From the NCBI GenBank assembly GCA_009746045.1, contig RPFO01000016.1, positions 183,470 to 247,469 on the forward strand: DNA of 64,000 nucleotides, read 5' to 3'. Source of the stretch: Mesostigma viride. Its lineage: Eukaryota > Streptophyta > Mesostigmatophyceae > Mesostigmatales > Mesostigmataceae. This document shows, piece by piece, positions 44,488 to 57,400 of the stretch. The notes below the pieces were generated by a model. That model was given only the letters and a program-made list of their open reading frames with translations. It made no database searches and had not been told where the DNA came from. How positions within the stretch are numbered: position 1 is the stretch's first letter; every line of letters starts with the position of its first letter. Position numbers and translations under genes: made by a program.

Positions 44488-45364
44488 GAGAAAAACTTGA
44501 GCACCTTCAACGCGCTCAACCACCCGTTGGACGGGAATGAGGACCTTATGGCGCCCGTGGCCACGGGCAGCATCTACAAGTTCCACCAGATGGGCATCCA
44601 GCCCGAGGTGGTGCTCCTCGTGCTGGACAGCTCCCTGCAGGTAGTTTTATGTACAGACACCATTTTTTTTTGGCAAGTGCCCCCTCCCTGTTATGTAAGT
44701 CACCCCCTCTTCTCCAAATGGCTTCCCGCCCCCGGCACGCTGTGTTACCCGCTAGCAGCGCTGCCGCAGCTCGCAAGTGCCTGCCGATAGGGTCCATCTG
44801 CTAGCATAATTGGAAACGGCTATAATCGGCGGGTGTCTGTCCCTTAGCGCTCCATCAACCGTCTGCTACTATGATCTGCTACGCCTATTATCGGCTGCGC
44901 CTATAATCGGCTGCGCCTATTGTCGGCGGGTGTCTGTCCAGGTCCCTTACGGCTCCATCAACCTCACCCCCACCCCTTTCTCCTGTGCACCTTGCGGTTG
45001 TGCAAGCAGGTGACGGCAGTCAACGAGAATGCCGAGCCCCTGTTTGGGCATTGCCCACAGAAGATCATCGGCAAGGCGTCCTCGGAGCTGTTCAAAGAGG
45101 TAGGGGTGTGTGGGCGCAGGCGTGGGCGTGGGCGTGGGCGTGGGCGTGGGCGTGGGCGTGGGCGTGGGCGTGGGCGTGGGCGTGGGCGTGGGCGTGGGCG
45201 TGGGCGTGGGCGTGGGCGTGGGCGTGGGCGTGGGCGTGGGCGTGGGCGTGGGCGTGGGCGTGGGCGTGGGCGTGGGCGTGGGCGTGGGCGTGGGCGTGGG
45301 CGTGGGCGTGGGCGTGGGCGTGGGCGTGGGCGTGGGCGTGGGCGTGGGCGTGGGCGTGGGCGCA

Positions 45365-45406
<42 letters not shown>

Positions 45407-48400
45407 GGCGCGGGCGCGGGCGCGGGCGCGGGCGTGGGCGTGGGCGTGGGTGTGGGCGCGGGCGCGGGCGTGGGCGTGGGCGTGGGCGTGGGCGTGGGCG
45501 TGGGCGTGGGCGAGGGCGTGGGCGTGGGCGTGGGCGTGGGTCCGTTGGGGTTTGGGTCGGGTCGGGTTGGGGGGGCCGGGGGGCGGGGAAGGGGGGGGGG
45601 AGGGGCGGCTGTAGCTCTGGCACACACAAGCCTAAAGATCCACGGATATGCATTTTTTTCCTAACACATCGAGTCATACTTGGCGCGCGTGTGGCCAAAC
45701 TAGGCCCGACATTTATTGAGGTTATTGCAACTCACCAATACAAACGACATATACACCTAGTGCTATTTATAAATACGTACGACATTGACGAACTAGGCCA
45801 ACTAACTGGGGCCATTTTCAGCCCACTGAATTTGACAGATGTGAGGAGCAATACAGCAATGTTTGCACACTTACGTTTCATTTGTGCACTATTCCTGGCA
45901 CTCTGTGTTTACTTGGATCGATTGTTACTATCATCTGTCACCCATAATTCACCGGATCTCATAGACAAAACATGCGAGACCAAATTAGCAATCATCACAG
46001 GGAGGACAAGCCTGTATTCCATGCGTTGCTGTATTCAGTACCTGTATTTAGTACTTGTGCTGTCTGCGCTGCATGTTTGTGGACCAGACAAGACACCTGC
46101 CCTACCAACACTATGCGCTGCTGTTTTGCAATGGCTCTGCTGTTGTGGTTGCTCTGCCCCCCACCCCAAGCAGGGCCGTGCCACGCTGCTGGGCATTTTC
46201 CACGTAGCTCTTGCACGAGAAAACATTCGTCTCTTCTGAATGAGATTGTAACTGCTTTTGTGCATGCCCCAGCAGACCCTCGCCAAGTTCCCTGCCATGT
46301 TCCATGTAATAGCCATGCCCCACATGATCCCAGCGTAGGTCCCTTCTAAATGCTATTTCCATTATTGTGCTCCCTGCCCCCAACAACAGGGCCACGCCAA
46401 CCTTCTGGCCCTATTCCACAAGATCAAGCACAGGGGCGACGTGGCCAAGGAACACCCGTATCGCTGCAGCAGACGATCACGTCACCCGTATCGCTGCGGT
46501 CTTGCAGTGGTGAGAATAGTACAATGGTAATAGTGCCCCCCGTCACCCACCAACCACCAACCACCAACCACCAACCACCAACCACCAACCACCAACCACC
46601 AACCACCAACCACCAACCACCAACCACCAAACACCAACCACCAACCACCAACCACCACCCGCCACCCGCCACCCGCACCCCCCCAACCACCAACCAATAT
46701 CCATCACTCATCCCCCATCGCATCGACCACACTGCGTTCCTGTGACAATGAGGGCGGCGCGCACGCAGCCCTCACCGCGCTGCGCTCTGGTCCATGTCAC
46801 AATGAGGGCTGGGCTGCAGGTGCGCGGAGGGGCTGCCACACTGCCGCTGCAGACCAACCCTCAGCAAAGCCTTGCTACGAAATTGGAAGTCGGCCACGTA
46901 GGGTTGCTTTGCACAGCGGCAGTGGGGCATGACTGCAGCGCTGCGCCCTCGCATACACTCACACACACATTCATCCACATGTTTTTTTCCATCCAATTTT
47001 GTCTTTTCATCCACAATTTCGTCATCCGCATGCCCCTGCAGCCGAAGCATATGACTCGATTCATTACTGTCCAGTAATTAGAGGGTGTGCGTAAGGATCT
47101 TTCTGGTTTGTATTGCCTCTTACTAGGTTGTATGGCCTTTTACTAATTTGTTTTACCTCTTACTAGTTTGTATGGCCTCTTGCTGATTTGTATGGCCTTC
47201 AGTCATTTGTATGGCCTGTTGCCGTCATTAGTTTATATGGCCCGTTATGACCTTGTATGGCCTCTTTCTGGCTTGTATGCCCGTTATTTGCTTTGTTCGG
47301 CATCTCATTGGTGTGTGTGCATCCACTCCCTGCACTCCGGCACTCGGCAGATGTCCCCATCACCTGCCTCGTGAACAAGTCTGGCAACTCATGGGTGATG
47401 GAGATGGAGGCGTCGGATCAAGGTACAGAAGCCCTTGACCTGCACTAAGTTGCCTGCCCTTGAGAACGTTGTTGTCTTAGGGTGTTTCCACATTCCGGGA
47501 CAATTATGCAGAAACTCGGGCACGGACTGGTCCCGAAACAAATACGCGGACTCTATCTTAGTTCCGGCGCACAAATCAGTAGCGAATTATCACGGAAGGT
47601 CGTTTCAACAGTGGTTCCTGAGCGTCCGTACTGGGCCGCAGAGAATATCAGACCGGATCTTCGCTTCAGTCTGAACAAATCGAACTCGCGGCCGTACGAC
47701 CTGGTACTTGTCGTTCCGTACCACATCGTTTGGATCCGGCGAGGTGGCCTTTGCCTGACCATTTCGACCTCTCCGAAACTCGACCTGCACTACCTGCACC
47801 AGCGTTTCGGCGGTGCAGGTAGTGCATGTCAGTTTCAGGCACTTTTCAGTCGAAACTCGGTAGTTCCGGTTGACCTGAACACCGAATGTGGAAAGGTCCG
47901 GGGTACCCGGCAACGATATTAGCCCGAAACCAGCACCTGCACTCGAAATGTGGAAACATCCTTATTGGTATGAATCGATCCATTCATGCATGTTGCGCTC
48001 TGCGTACCCAACTATAGGGCGTGCATGCCCTGTACACTCCGCCAGTGGCCCCTGGCAGCCCCCCTGCCACTGCCACCCTGTCCCCCTGCGGCATTCTGGT
48101 TGCACCCTCCGCATTGTTAATATCAATTCGGTTCATCCGAAAGGCCCTTCAGAATTAGATAATGTCGTTTTATTGGTTGGAAGTACTACTCGGCCCGTCC
48201 AATTAAATAATATCTAGTTAGTTTGTTTGTTTACTGAACAACCGTTGAACTGGCTGAGCGATTAAATGTTTGAAACTTCTTTGTTTGGTTGGTTAGACAC
48301 GATCCAGCCGGCAGCAGTGGGATTTATTAATTATTAACTATTATTTGAAACGATTGGTTGGTTGGCGACTTGGCATAGCTCACAGCAGCTGGCGTAGCTA

Positions 48401-51400
48401 ACAACAGCGGGCGTAGCTCACAGCACCTGGCGTACGGTTTGTTTAGTAACCACCAGTGAGAAGCGCCAGTTTTGCTTGCCGAATAATAATATATATTTTC
48501 TTTGTTTGTTTGGTACCGTCAGTGAAGAACATTTGTCCGCCAAGCAATATTTATTTACAACTTCTTTGTTTGTTTGGTAGCCAAAAAACAGACAGACGTG
48601 GACACGCGGGAATCAATTATTTAAATTTTTCTTGTTTTATATAGCGCTTTCAGGTGGTGTACTAAAATAATGCACAATTATAATTAAAATTAACAATGCG
48701 GAGGGTGTAGCTCTCTGTCGAACTCAGCCGGCTGGCTGAGACCGACTTTTTCTCAGGTACCTCATGCCCAACGATCGCGGCATTCGCGGTTCTTGCATTG
48801 AGCCCAGGGAGGGGAGATTCTCTTTCCCTCTGCGTGTGCTCCTTTTGCCCGGTTGCGTCGTCTCTCTGCGCCCCTTGCCGCGTGCCTCCCCTGGCGTCCA
48901 TTGCTCCCCATCACTGCTTGCCTACCTGCCCCTATTGATCACCCGACCTGCCCCTCTTAATCACCCGGCATGCCGCTTTGTATCGCCCGAGATGCCGCTT
49001 TGTATCGCCGGAGATGCCGCTTTGTATTGCCCGCGATGCCGCTTTGTATCGCCCGAGATGCCGCTTTGTATCGCCCGAGATGCCGCTTTGTATCGCCCAA
49101 GATGCCGCTTTGTATCGCCCGAGATGCCGCTTTGTATCGCCCGAGATGCCGCTTTGTATCGCCCGAGATGCCGCTTTGTATCGCCCGAGATGCCGCTTTG
49201 TATCGCCCGAGATGCCGCTTTGTATCACCCCCCACTTGCTGCCCGGCGCATCCATCCCTGGCTCACATCAATTTTTATATATATATCTATTTGTTGGCTG
49301 ACTTTTTTCCCCCAAAACAGAGGAGGACGAGCCGTTTGAGGTGTACGACGTGATGAAGGACCTGATGGCTCAGCTGCAGATGCAGGCGATGGGCGACGTC
49401 AGAGGGATTTGCCGCGTGATCGCCCAGGTGGGTCCCAGCGCGGGGGATCCAACCCCGTTGTGGGACAGCAGGAATCAACCCCGTTGTGGGGGTGGCCTCG
49501 AGGAGTGCTTGTCCCTGGCCACCCCAACCTGCCCGCTGCCATCCCTGCCTGCTTCATCTCGATATGGACTTCATCTCATGTCTATAATGTGTTCGTTGAT
49601 ACGAGTAAGTACTCTTATGACAAGTATTAATGGATATGGACTTCATACCATGTTAATAATGTAATCGTTGATATGAGATAAGTATTCATAAGACTAGTAT
49701 TCTTTGACACGAACTTCATATAATGGCTATCGAGGATTCTTTGACAGTGTCAAGTTACGGGAGTTAGAGTGGCAACACGGTGAAGCGCGAAACAGAACCA
49801 ATCGTACAGCAATATTTATGGTGTGTGGATGTTTCAATAGCTGCTATGACATTCCATTCGACTAACAAGGTCCTTGCCACCTGACTTCGGTCAGCACCCA
49901 TTCCCGGGGGGGGGGGGGGGGGGGGTCTGAATTATGGTCTTCAGGGAAGGGAGGGCACAAGTCCGCCTGATGGGCCATTATGGATCTGGCTCGTTGGTCA
50001 TTATAGGTCGTGGGTTACGGGTCATTGTATTTGTGGGTCATTATAGTTAATGAAGGTGTGGCTTGAGGGCCATTATAGGTCGTGGGTCACTACATAGGTG
50101 TGGCTGGTGGGATCACTTCCTGACACCAACAGATCCAACAGAAACGGCTCGTGGTGTCCTAAATATAGTACCTGTAGTCTTTTCTTTTGTAGCCTGATAG
50201 ATAAGCTGGCAGGAGAGTCTACTGTAGTAGACTGTAACCCAGCCTGTTGAGTTGGAACTGTCCAAGTGCTGTGCCCCGATGCGGGTGGTGAACAAGGGTG
50301 GCATTGGCAGCACAAGACCCGAGAACTGGTCTGAACCACAATGTGCGGAGGCTTTCAAGCCGTATAAGAGCAGTTTAAGAGCAGTATAAGAGCAGTATAA
50401 GAGCAGTGTAAGAGCAGTGTAAGAGCAGTATAAGAGCAGTATAAGAAGCAGTATAAGACGCAGTATAAGAGCAGTATAAGAGCAGTGTAAGAGCAGTATA
50501 AGAAGCAGTATAAGACGCAGTATAAGAGCAGTATAAAAAGCAGTATATGAGGAAAGACGCCATGAGACCCCTAAGCAAGATAGTGCACCCCCGGCATTCA
50601 CCCATACCCATGCTTCACAGACACGTGCACACACTCTGGCCGTCAATTTATACTGGCAACTGACCCCCCCCCCCCCTTCATATCCCCCCCCTCCTGCCCG
50701 CCGCGCATATCCTCTTCATTCCTTTCCAACGGCGTCTCCCCCCGATGATCGGATGATACTTCTGGCGTCTCCAGGCGATCCATGATTACTTGGGGTGTGA
50801 TCGCAACATTGTCTACCAGTTCAGCGAGAGCGACCACGGGGAGGTGAGCACTGCCACGGCACAGTAGAAATAAACAAGGCAGCCTGTTGGTAGGTGCCTC
50901 AATACGACCGCGCCATCGCGTACAAGTTCAGCAAGGATGAGCACGGGGAGGTGAGCACCGCCACGGCACAGTAGAAATAAACAAGGCGGCCCTGTCACTG
51001 GGTTTTTGCACGCTGGGATTCTTGAGGGATGGGATTCATGTGACCGCGCGGTGCAGATGCGGCCCTCGAGGCTTGAAAATGGGCCAGATTCCAACCGTCT
51101 GACCACTGGAGTTTTTAAAAGTATGTTTGCTAGCGTTGTCACTGACTCTAAGACTGGATGTGCTGGCCTCCTGGGTGGAGCATTCCTTGGAGGGTTGAGG
51201 ATGCAAACCCATGGGGATTTTAAAATGGTTTTCTGGATACAGTAACATAAAACTCCAACTCTCGTTCAGGTATTTCGTCTTTATACATCCATGAGAGTCT
51301 ACATACATCCATGGATTTGATTTGCCTGTATCTGCTAGCTAGTGATACATCGGAAGCAAGCGATTCGTCTGAAGCTGGTGTAATCTGCTACTCAACAGCG

Positions 51401-54400
51401 CTTTTGGCTGATCATCTCGTGTGCATGTGCTTCCATTCTTGCCTTTTTTGGATCTTAGCGGTATCATCCCTAAGGAAGTCTTATCTGGGTGCTGTACTAG
51501 CGCATGCGGCAACATTTGGGAATACTTTTTATGCCCGTTACACATATATATTAATAATACTACAGTAGTATATAATTACTTACATCAGAGTGAAGGCATA
51601 TATGTATATATATATCAGTCTACTAGGATAAGCATGGCAATGTAGGCGTGCTTGCTAGCATGCCACTATTTGTGTGGCGATCCAGCAATCGCATGCCATG
51701 GCTTGCGCTCTCCCTGTGGGACATCGCCAGCGATGGTACAGCACACGGCACGCCTTGTTTCTTCCGTTCTGGCATGTATATTTTTGGTCTTACGGCCAGG
51801 CATCTGCTGTCACGGAAGCCTGGCTTTCTAGTTGGCACGCTATCGCATGGCGCAGTATCCTGCGTGTCAGGCCTATGCTTGGTATACAGAGTACTGTGCC
51901 AGGCCTATGCTTGGTATTTTGAGTTAAGTGTTAGGCCAGGGTTAGGCATATGCTTGGTATTCAGAATACTGTGACAGGCCTATGCTCGGTATTCTGCATG
52001 CAGTTTGTTTCCTTGTTGGAGTATTCTAGCCCAGATTTTCAGACTCCTTGATCTATACTCCCTGATATTTGTGCTCCTTAATGTTTCCACGCATTGGTGG
52101 AGTATTTATGTGCGGTTTGTCTCCTTGGCAGAGTATTTGCAGCATGCCCGTCCTGTTCACTACAGCCACGTCGTGTCGCTTTCACCATCGGTTGATTAAG
52201 GACGTGACTGTGTCACATGGGTGCCAATAAAGGAACCGCGAGGCCCCTAACGGAACGCTTTTGCCGCTCCACTTGCGGGGAATGACGCCCTCCTGTTACG
52301 TCACAGCAAACATGTGTCCCATCCAGTCATCTAAACTTGCGCGGGTCAAGGTAAAATTCTACTTGTCTCTTGCGATACGGCTCCAGAAACCGACATTGGC
52401 TACCTCTTCTGCTGCTGATGATGTGCAGGTAGTCACGGAGGTGCGCACGGACCCCAACATGCTGTCCCTTCATGGCCTTCACTTCCCGGCCACTGATGTG
52501 CCCTGGGTAAGAAGGGCCTGTGTCGCCTGCATGGTTTGTGTGTGCGCTTGTGCTGGCGGGGCATGCTATTCCACGGTGTCAGCTATCCACGTCGGGTGGG
52601 GCTTTAACAACTATGGCCCGTGCTCCATTAACTATTTAATGAATCAGTCACGCAGTCCCGTGCTCCATGACCTCCTGGTAGAGGCACGTTGTTGATCATT
52701 TACGTATCGATGGGGCACGTTGTTGATCATTTACGTATCGATGGGGCGCGTTGTTGATCATTTACGTATCGATGGGGCGCGTTGTTGATCATTTACGTAT
52801 CGATGGGGACGGGGTACAGGGGACAGGGGACAGGGGGCAGTGGTATGGTGGTATTAACCTACAGTTCTTTGTTGCCTCGTTGAAGACAACAAGGAGTTGA
52901 ATATTGGTTTTGCATCCGCTAAGTCCATAAAGCTATTGATGGCCGTTGGATCGCAACCATTCCCTACGGTGCCGGCCAAATAGCGCGACCTTGAGCACCA
53001 AGGGACAGGCACTCCTCCTGACGCAGGCCCAGTAACTATCTCATGCTGACGGCATTCGGTATGGCCCAGTTTTCGTTCGGCTCGCCCCCACCCCCCACCC
53101 GCGACCCGCTGAATATCTGCCCATCCCACCCCCACCCCCACCCCCACCCCCACCCCACCCTCCCATACGCATACTACCCTAGGTGCAACAGTAGGTCCCG
53201 TGATCCTCACGCATCCATAGGCACACCGTCCGTGCCAGTTACCGTCGGCCGTGTAGGATGCCCCCTATCACCTCTCCGCCAGGGTCGTCCGACCTCGTTG
53301 TGCTCGCGAGGGCCCTGCCTGGGACACACGCTACCTGGGGCCCTGCCTGGCAACGACCCCCCTGCCTGCTTCTTCCCTGAGATGATGTGATCGCAGCACT
53401 CGACGAGAGGTCTGCACTTACAAGGAAACAAGACATCTGTTTGTGGGGGGGGGGGGCGTCATGCGCGCGCGCAGGTAGTCCGGGAGATGCTGCTCCTCCG
53501 GCGGCTGCGCTGGGTGTATGACGTGGACGCCACGGCCTCGCGCATCCTTTTCTCCCACAAGGGGTTTGACAGCTCCGTCCTACGGCACGCCCAGTTTATT
53601 GGTACGCGCGCCCCGCTCTGGAATGGACCCTGGCTATGCACGTGCCCAACCTACGCCTGGCCGCTTGCTGCTTTGGCACCGTGCGACCGTGAACCCTGTA
53701 ATGGGAAGGCCTGGGGATGGCGGGGAAGCAAAGAGGACTTAGTCGAGAAGGTAGCGACGTCAGCCCACTCTGTTGCCCAACGAGCCGTTAACTAAGATTG
53801 TGAATAGAGAGCTACAATAGTCAATACCCGTAACCTAATCTGCAAATGCGGTGCCAAAAACACCCGTGAGCTATTTGGTGCATGAGCCGCTACCAAAAAA
53901 CAATTAACTACTTTGTGAGTGACGGCGCATCTCCTCGCTGCCCCTTGTAAGGCCCCTGCGAGAGCCGCACTGACCCACCCCAACTTGCCTCGCTCCATGC
54001 GTACCCACCCGCCCCCACCCCAACCCCGCATGCAAACTTGCCTCGTGTCCCCGCCCTCTGCTCCCTACCCCCAACCTACCCCGCCCACGTCTAACGCCAC
54101 TTCCAACCCTCGGAACCGTCCAGAGTGCCACCCCTGCCACAGGCAATATCTGAAGAACATGTACCTCAAGGGCTCCGGTTCCATCGCGATCATCCTGCCC
54201 CAGACGCCTCAAAAGCTGTGGGGCATCGTGGCGTGCCACAGCCTACGGCGCGTCCAGCGCATTCCCTTCCGAAAGTTCTCGACCGCCGTGCTCATGGTGG
54301 AGGTGGGTGGGGGGTGGCATCATGCCCGGTGTTAGGTGGGTGGGAAGCCAGCAACTTATCGTTTTGTTTTCTAAAGGGCTTGAGATAGCTCTCTGGTACT

Positions 54401-57400
54401 CCTCCGTGGCTTTTCTCTGTAGGCGAGGCGCGTGGATGAAGAAAAGAATGTCCCACCAATCGATGTGTTTGATCAATTAACAGATACGTATGTGTTTCAT
54501 TTTCCACATGTTTAGCCAGTAAATGTGTGCCGTCAAATAGTGAGCCCCACACCCACAGCAAAAGCAACCGTCATTTTTCGGGGGATGTTTGGGGAACGCT
54601 GATGCCGTTTCCCAGGCCTCCAGAAAAGAGCATTGTAAAGGAAAAGGAAAGGGGTTGCCTCGCAAGGCATAAGACTTCGGTGCTTTGACCCAGGACTGCG
54701 CTCGCGGTCTGGGCGCTTGATTGATTGCTTGGCGTGATTGGCGTGTGTTCGGTGTGTGTTGTTTCGGAAGATACGGGCATTAAACGCATGGCCCTTTGCC
54801 CCCCACCCCTAGCTGCTCTGCTCCCAGCCATCTATCTTTCCCCTCTGAACCAGCCTAATTCTCTTTGAACGCCTACCGAACAGCGTCTATTCCCCTTTAC
54901 CCCTGTCCCTTACCTCCCCCCCCCCCCCCCCCCCCCCCCCAGGTTTTCTGCTCCTACCTGGCGCAGGCGCTGCACACCGAGGCGCACCTGCGGGACCTTC
55001 GCGTGGTTCGCATCCAGGCGATGCTGCTGGAGCAGCTGCAGCTGATGACGGGGCGCGAGTTCAAGGAGTGGGGTGTTGACCTCATGGACATGGTGAGGAT
55101 GTACCATTCATACTACTAACGAATTACTATATACCTTCATGAATATGCTGTCCTAGATGTGGGGGGTTGGGGTCGACCTCGTGGACAAAGTGAGGGGCAA
55201 TACACTGCTGCTAAGTAGTAGGTATTATCATTAAGCAACCGTGCTAGTTGCAGGGGTTGGGGTTGGGCGTCATGGACGTGGTGAGGAAGCCTGGTCCTTG
55301 AATAGTATGTACAATAGTATATACCTTCATGAATATGCTGTACTAGGTGTGGTGTTCGACCTTATGGACATGGTGAGGGCAGAAGGAACCAGATGCAAAT
55401 ATCTAACTAGCTCCAACTAGTAATATTTTCATTTGTAGACACTACTAGGTGTGGGGGGGGGGGCTCATGGACATCATGAAGAAGAACAATGTTTCTAAGT
55501 AATTTGATCATACTACTTGGTAGTATACTAATGCACTAATGTACTAATAATAGCACAATGTTGTCTCTTTGATACCCTTTCATGAAGATCGTGCTAGGTG
55601 TGGGGTCGCAGCGGGACCTGATCCGATGCTTCCCAACTAGGTTTCCCCTTGGTGCTGGCAACGGCACCAGCGCACACCGTGCAGTTTGTCAGTGGGCTGA
55701 TGGGAAGTGAACTTGTTCAGTGGGCTGTGTCCTGCTTGCTGCCTGCTGATGCTGCCTCGCTCACACACGGCCCCACTCACACACTGCCCCTCGCACACAC
55801 GGCCCCGCTCACTCGTTGCCCTGGTGCCCCACCCGATACAACGGCATCCTCGCTGGCGGCTCCTCGGCGTGCCAGGTGGCGGCCGATGGCGTCGCGCTGT
55901 CGCTCTACGGGCAGCTATTCACGATGGGCGACCACCCGCCCAACCAAAGGGTAGGTTGGGTGGCGGGGCAAGGGGTGCCCATATGTGGTGGGGCAATGGT
56001 GGGGCAAGTGTCTGCCCGATGACTGGGCCGGTCTGGCGACAGAATTCTTTTTTTCTTTCTTGGGGGGAAGGTTGGGGGGAACCGCATTCACCTAACAACT
56101 GGTTCGTCTTGCACTTGCTTGTCCACGCAGACTGAGTACTAGTATCGGTTTTTATAAAAGCTGGATTCGCACATCACCACTCTTGGCATAGGGTTTAGGG
56201 TGTAGGGTTTAGGGTGTAGGGTTTAGGGTGCAGGGTGTAGGGTGTAGGGTGTAGGGTGTAGGGTGTAGGGTGTAGGGTGTAGACTTTAGGGTGTAGGGTG
56301 TAGGGTGTAGGGTGTAGGGTGTAGGGTGTAGGGTGTAGGGTGTAGGGTGTAGGGTGTAGGGTGTAGGGTGTAGGGTGTAGGGTGTAGGGTGTAGGGTGTA
56401 GGGTGTAGGGTGTAGGGTGTAGGGTGTAGGGTGTAGGGTGTAGGGTGTAGGGTGTAGGGTGTAGGGTGTAGACTTTAGGGTGTAGGGTGTAGGGTGTAGG
56501 GTGTAGGGTGTAGGGTGTAGGGTGTAGGGTGTAGGGTGTAGGGTGTAGGGTGTAGGGTGTAGGGTGTAGGGTGTAGGGTGTAGGGTGTAGGGTGTAGGGT
56601 GTAGGGTGTAGGGTGTAGGGTGTAGGGTGTAGGGTGTAGGGTGTAGGGTGTAGGGTGTAGGGTGCAGGGTGTAGGGTGTAGGGTGTAGGGTGTAGGGTGT
56701 AGGGTGTAGGGTGTAGGGTGTAGGGTGTAGGGTGTAGGGTGTAGGGTGTAGGGTGTAGGGTGTAGGGTGTAGGGTGTAGGGTGTAGGGTGTAGGGTGTAG
56801 GGTGTAGGGTGTAGGGTGTAGGATTTAGGGTGTAGGGTGTAGGATTTAGGGTGTAGGGTGTAGGATTTAGGGTGTAGGGTTTTGGGTGTAGGATTTTGGG
56901 CTTTAGGTATACAGTCTGTACAATCTGCTCGGATGGCTACGAGCATCGCACCATGCCCCCGAACGAGCTCGCATCAAGTGGCAAGATCTTCATGTTGATG
57001 TGGAAATGGCAACCTATTGCCATGCCTCCCAACCAACCGACCAACCGCCCAACCGCCACACTGCCCACACTGCCCGACCGCTCAACCGCCCAGCTACCCA
57101 ACAAACAACCGACCAACTGCCCAACTGCCCAATGCGCAACCACCCATCCACCAACACTTCAAATACAGCCACCAAATCAAACAACGAAAGCCCGCTGACC
57201 CCCCTGGCAGATCATTGACGTGGTCATGTGACCTCCTTTGCAGGAAAAATAGCAAACTACCTCCCTGCGTGACTAACCAAGCGCACAAACATACTACCCT
57301 GCCCCCCATGCCAGATCATCGACATTGTCAAGTGGCTAGCCCAGCGGCGGGAGTCGTCCTCAAAGGGGGGCGAGACCGACGAGAAGGTCGACGGCGCGCC

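Noticed and set aside
44920-46239. 439-codon Arg-Gly ORF and its Pro-Thr, Ala-His and Gly-Val relatives
   Set aside because: Produced by the GGGCGT hexanucleotide array in an intron; real exons 45010-45099 and 46390-46480 lie at its edges in a defined phase.
47482-47922. 146-codon ORF inside the MITE
   Set aside because: No domain, no splice support, bounded by the inverted repeats of a non-coding element.
48932-49353. Overlapping ORFs of about 100-190 codons on both strands
   Set aside because: Shadows of the 22-bp intronic minisatellite; the true exon is 49321-49427.
56186-56905. Chromosome end (true telomere)
   Set aside because: The array lies between in-phase exons of one gene, so it is interstitial.
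56209-56946. 245-codon minus-strand ORF of repeating YTLHPTP
   Set aside because: Shadow of the TGTAGGG array; 7-bp units keep all three frames open.
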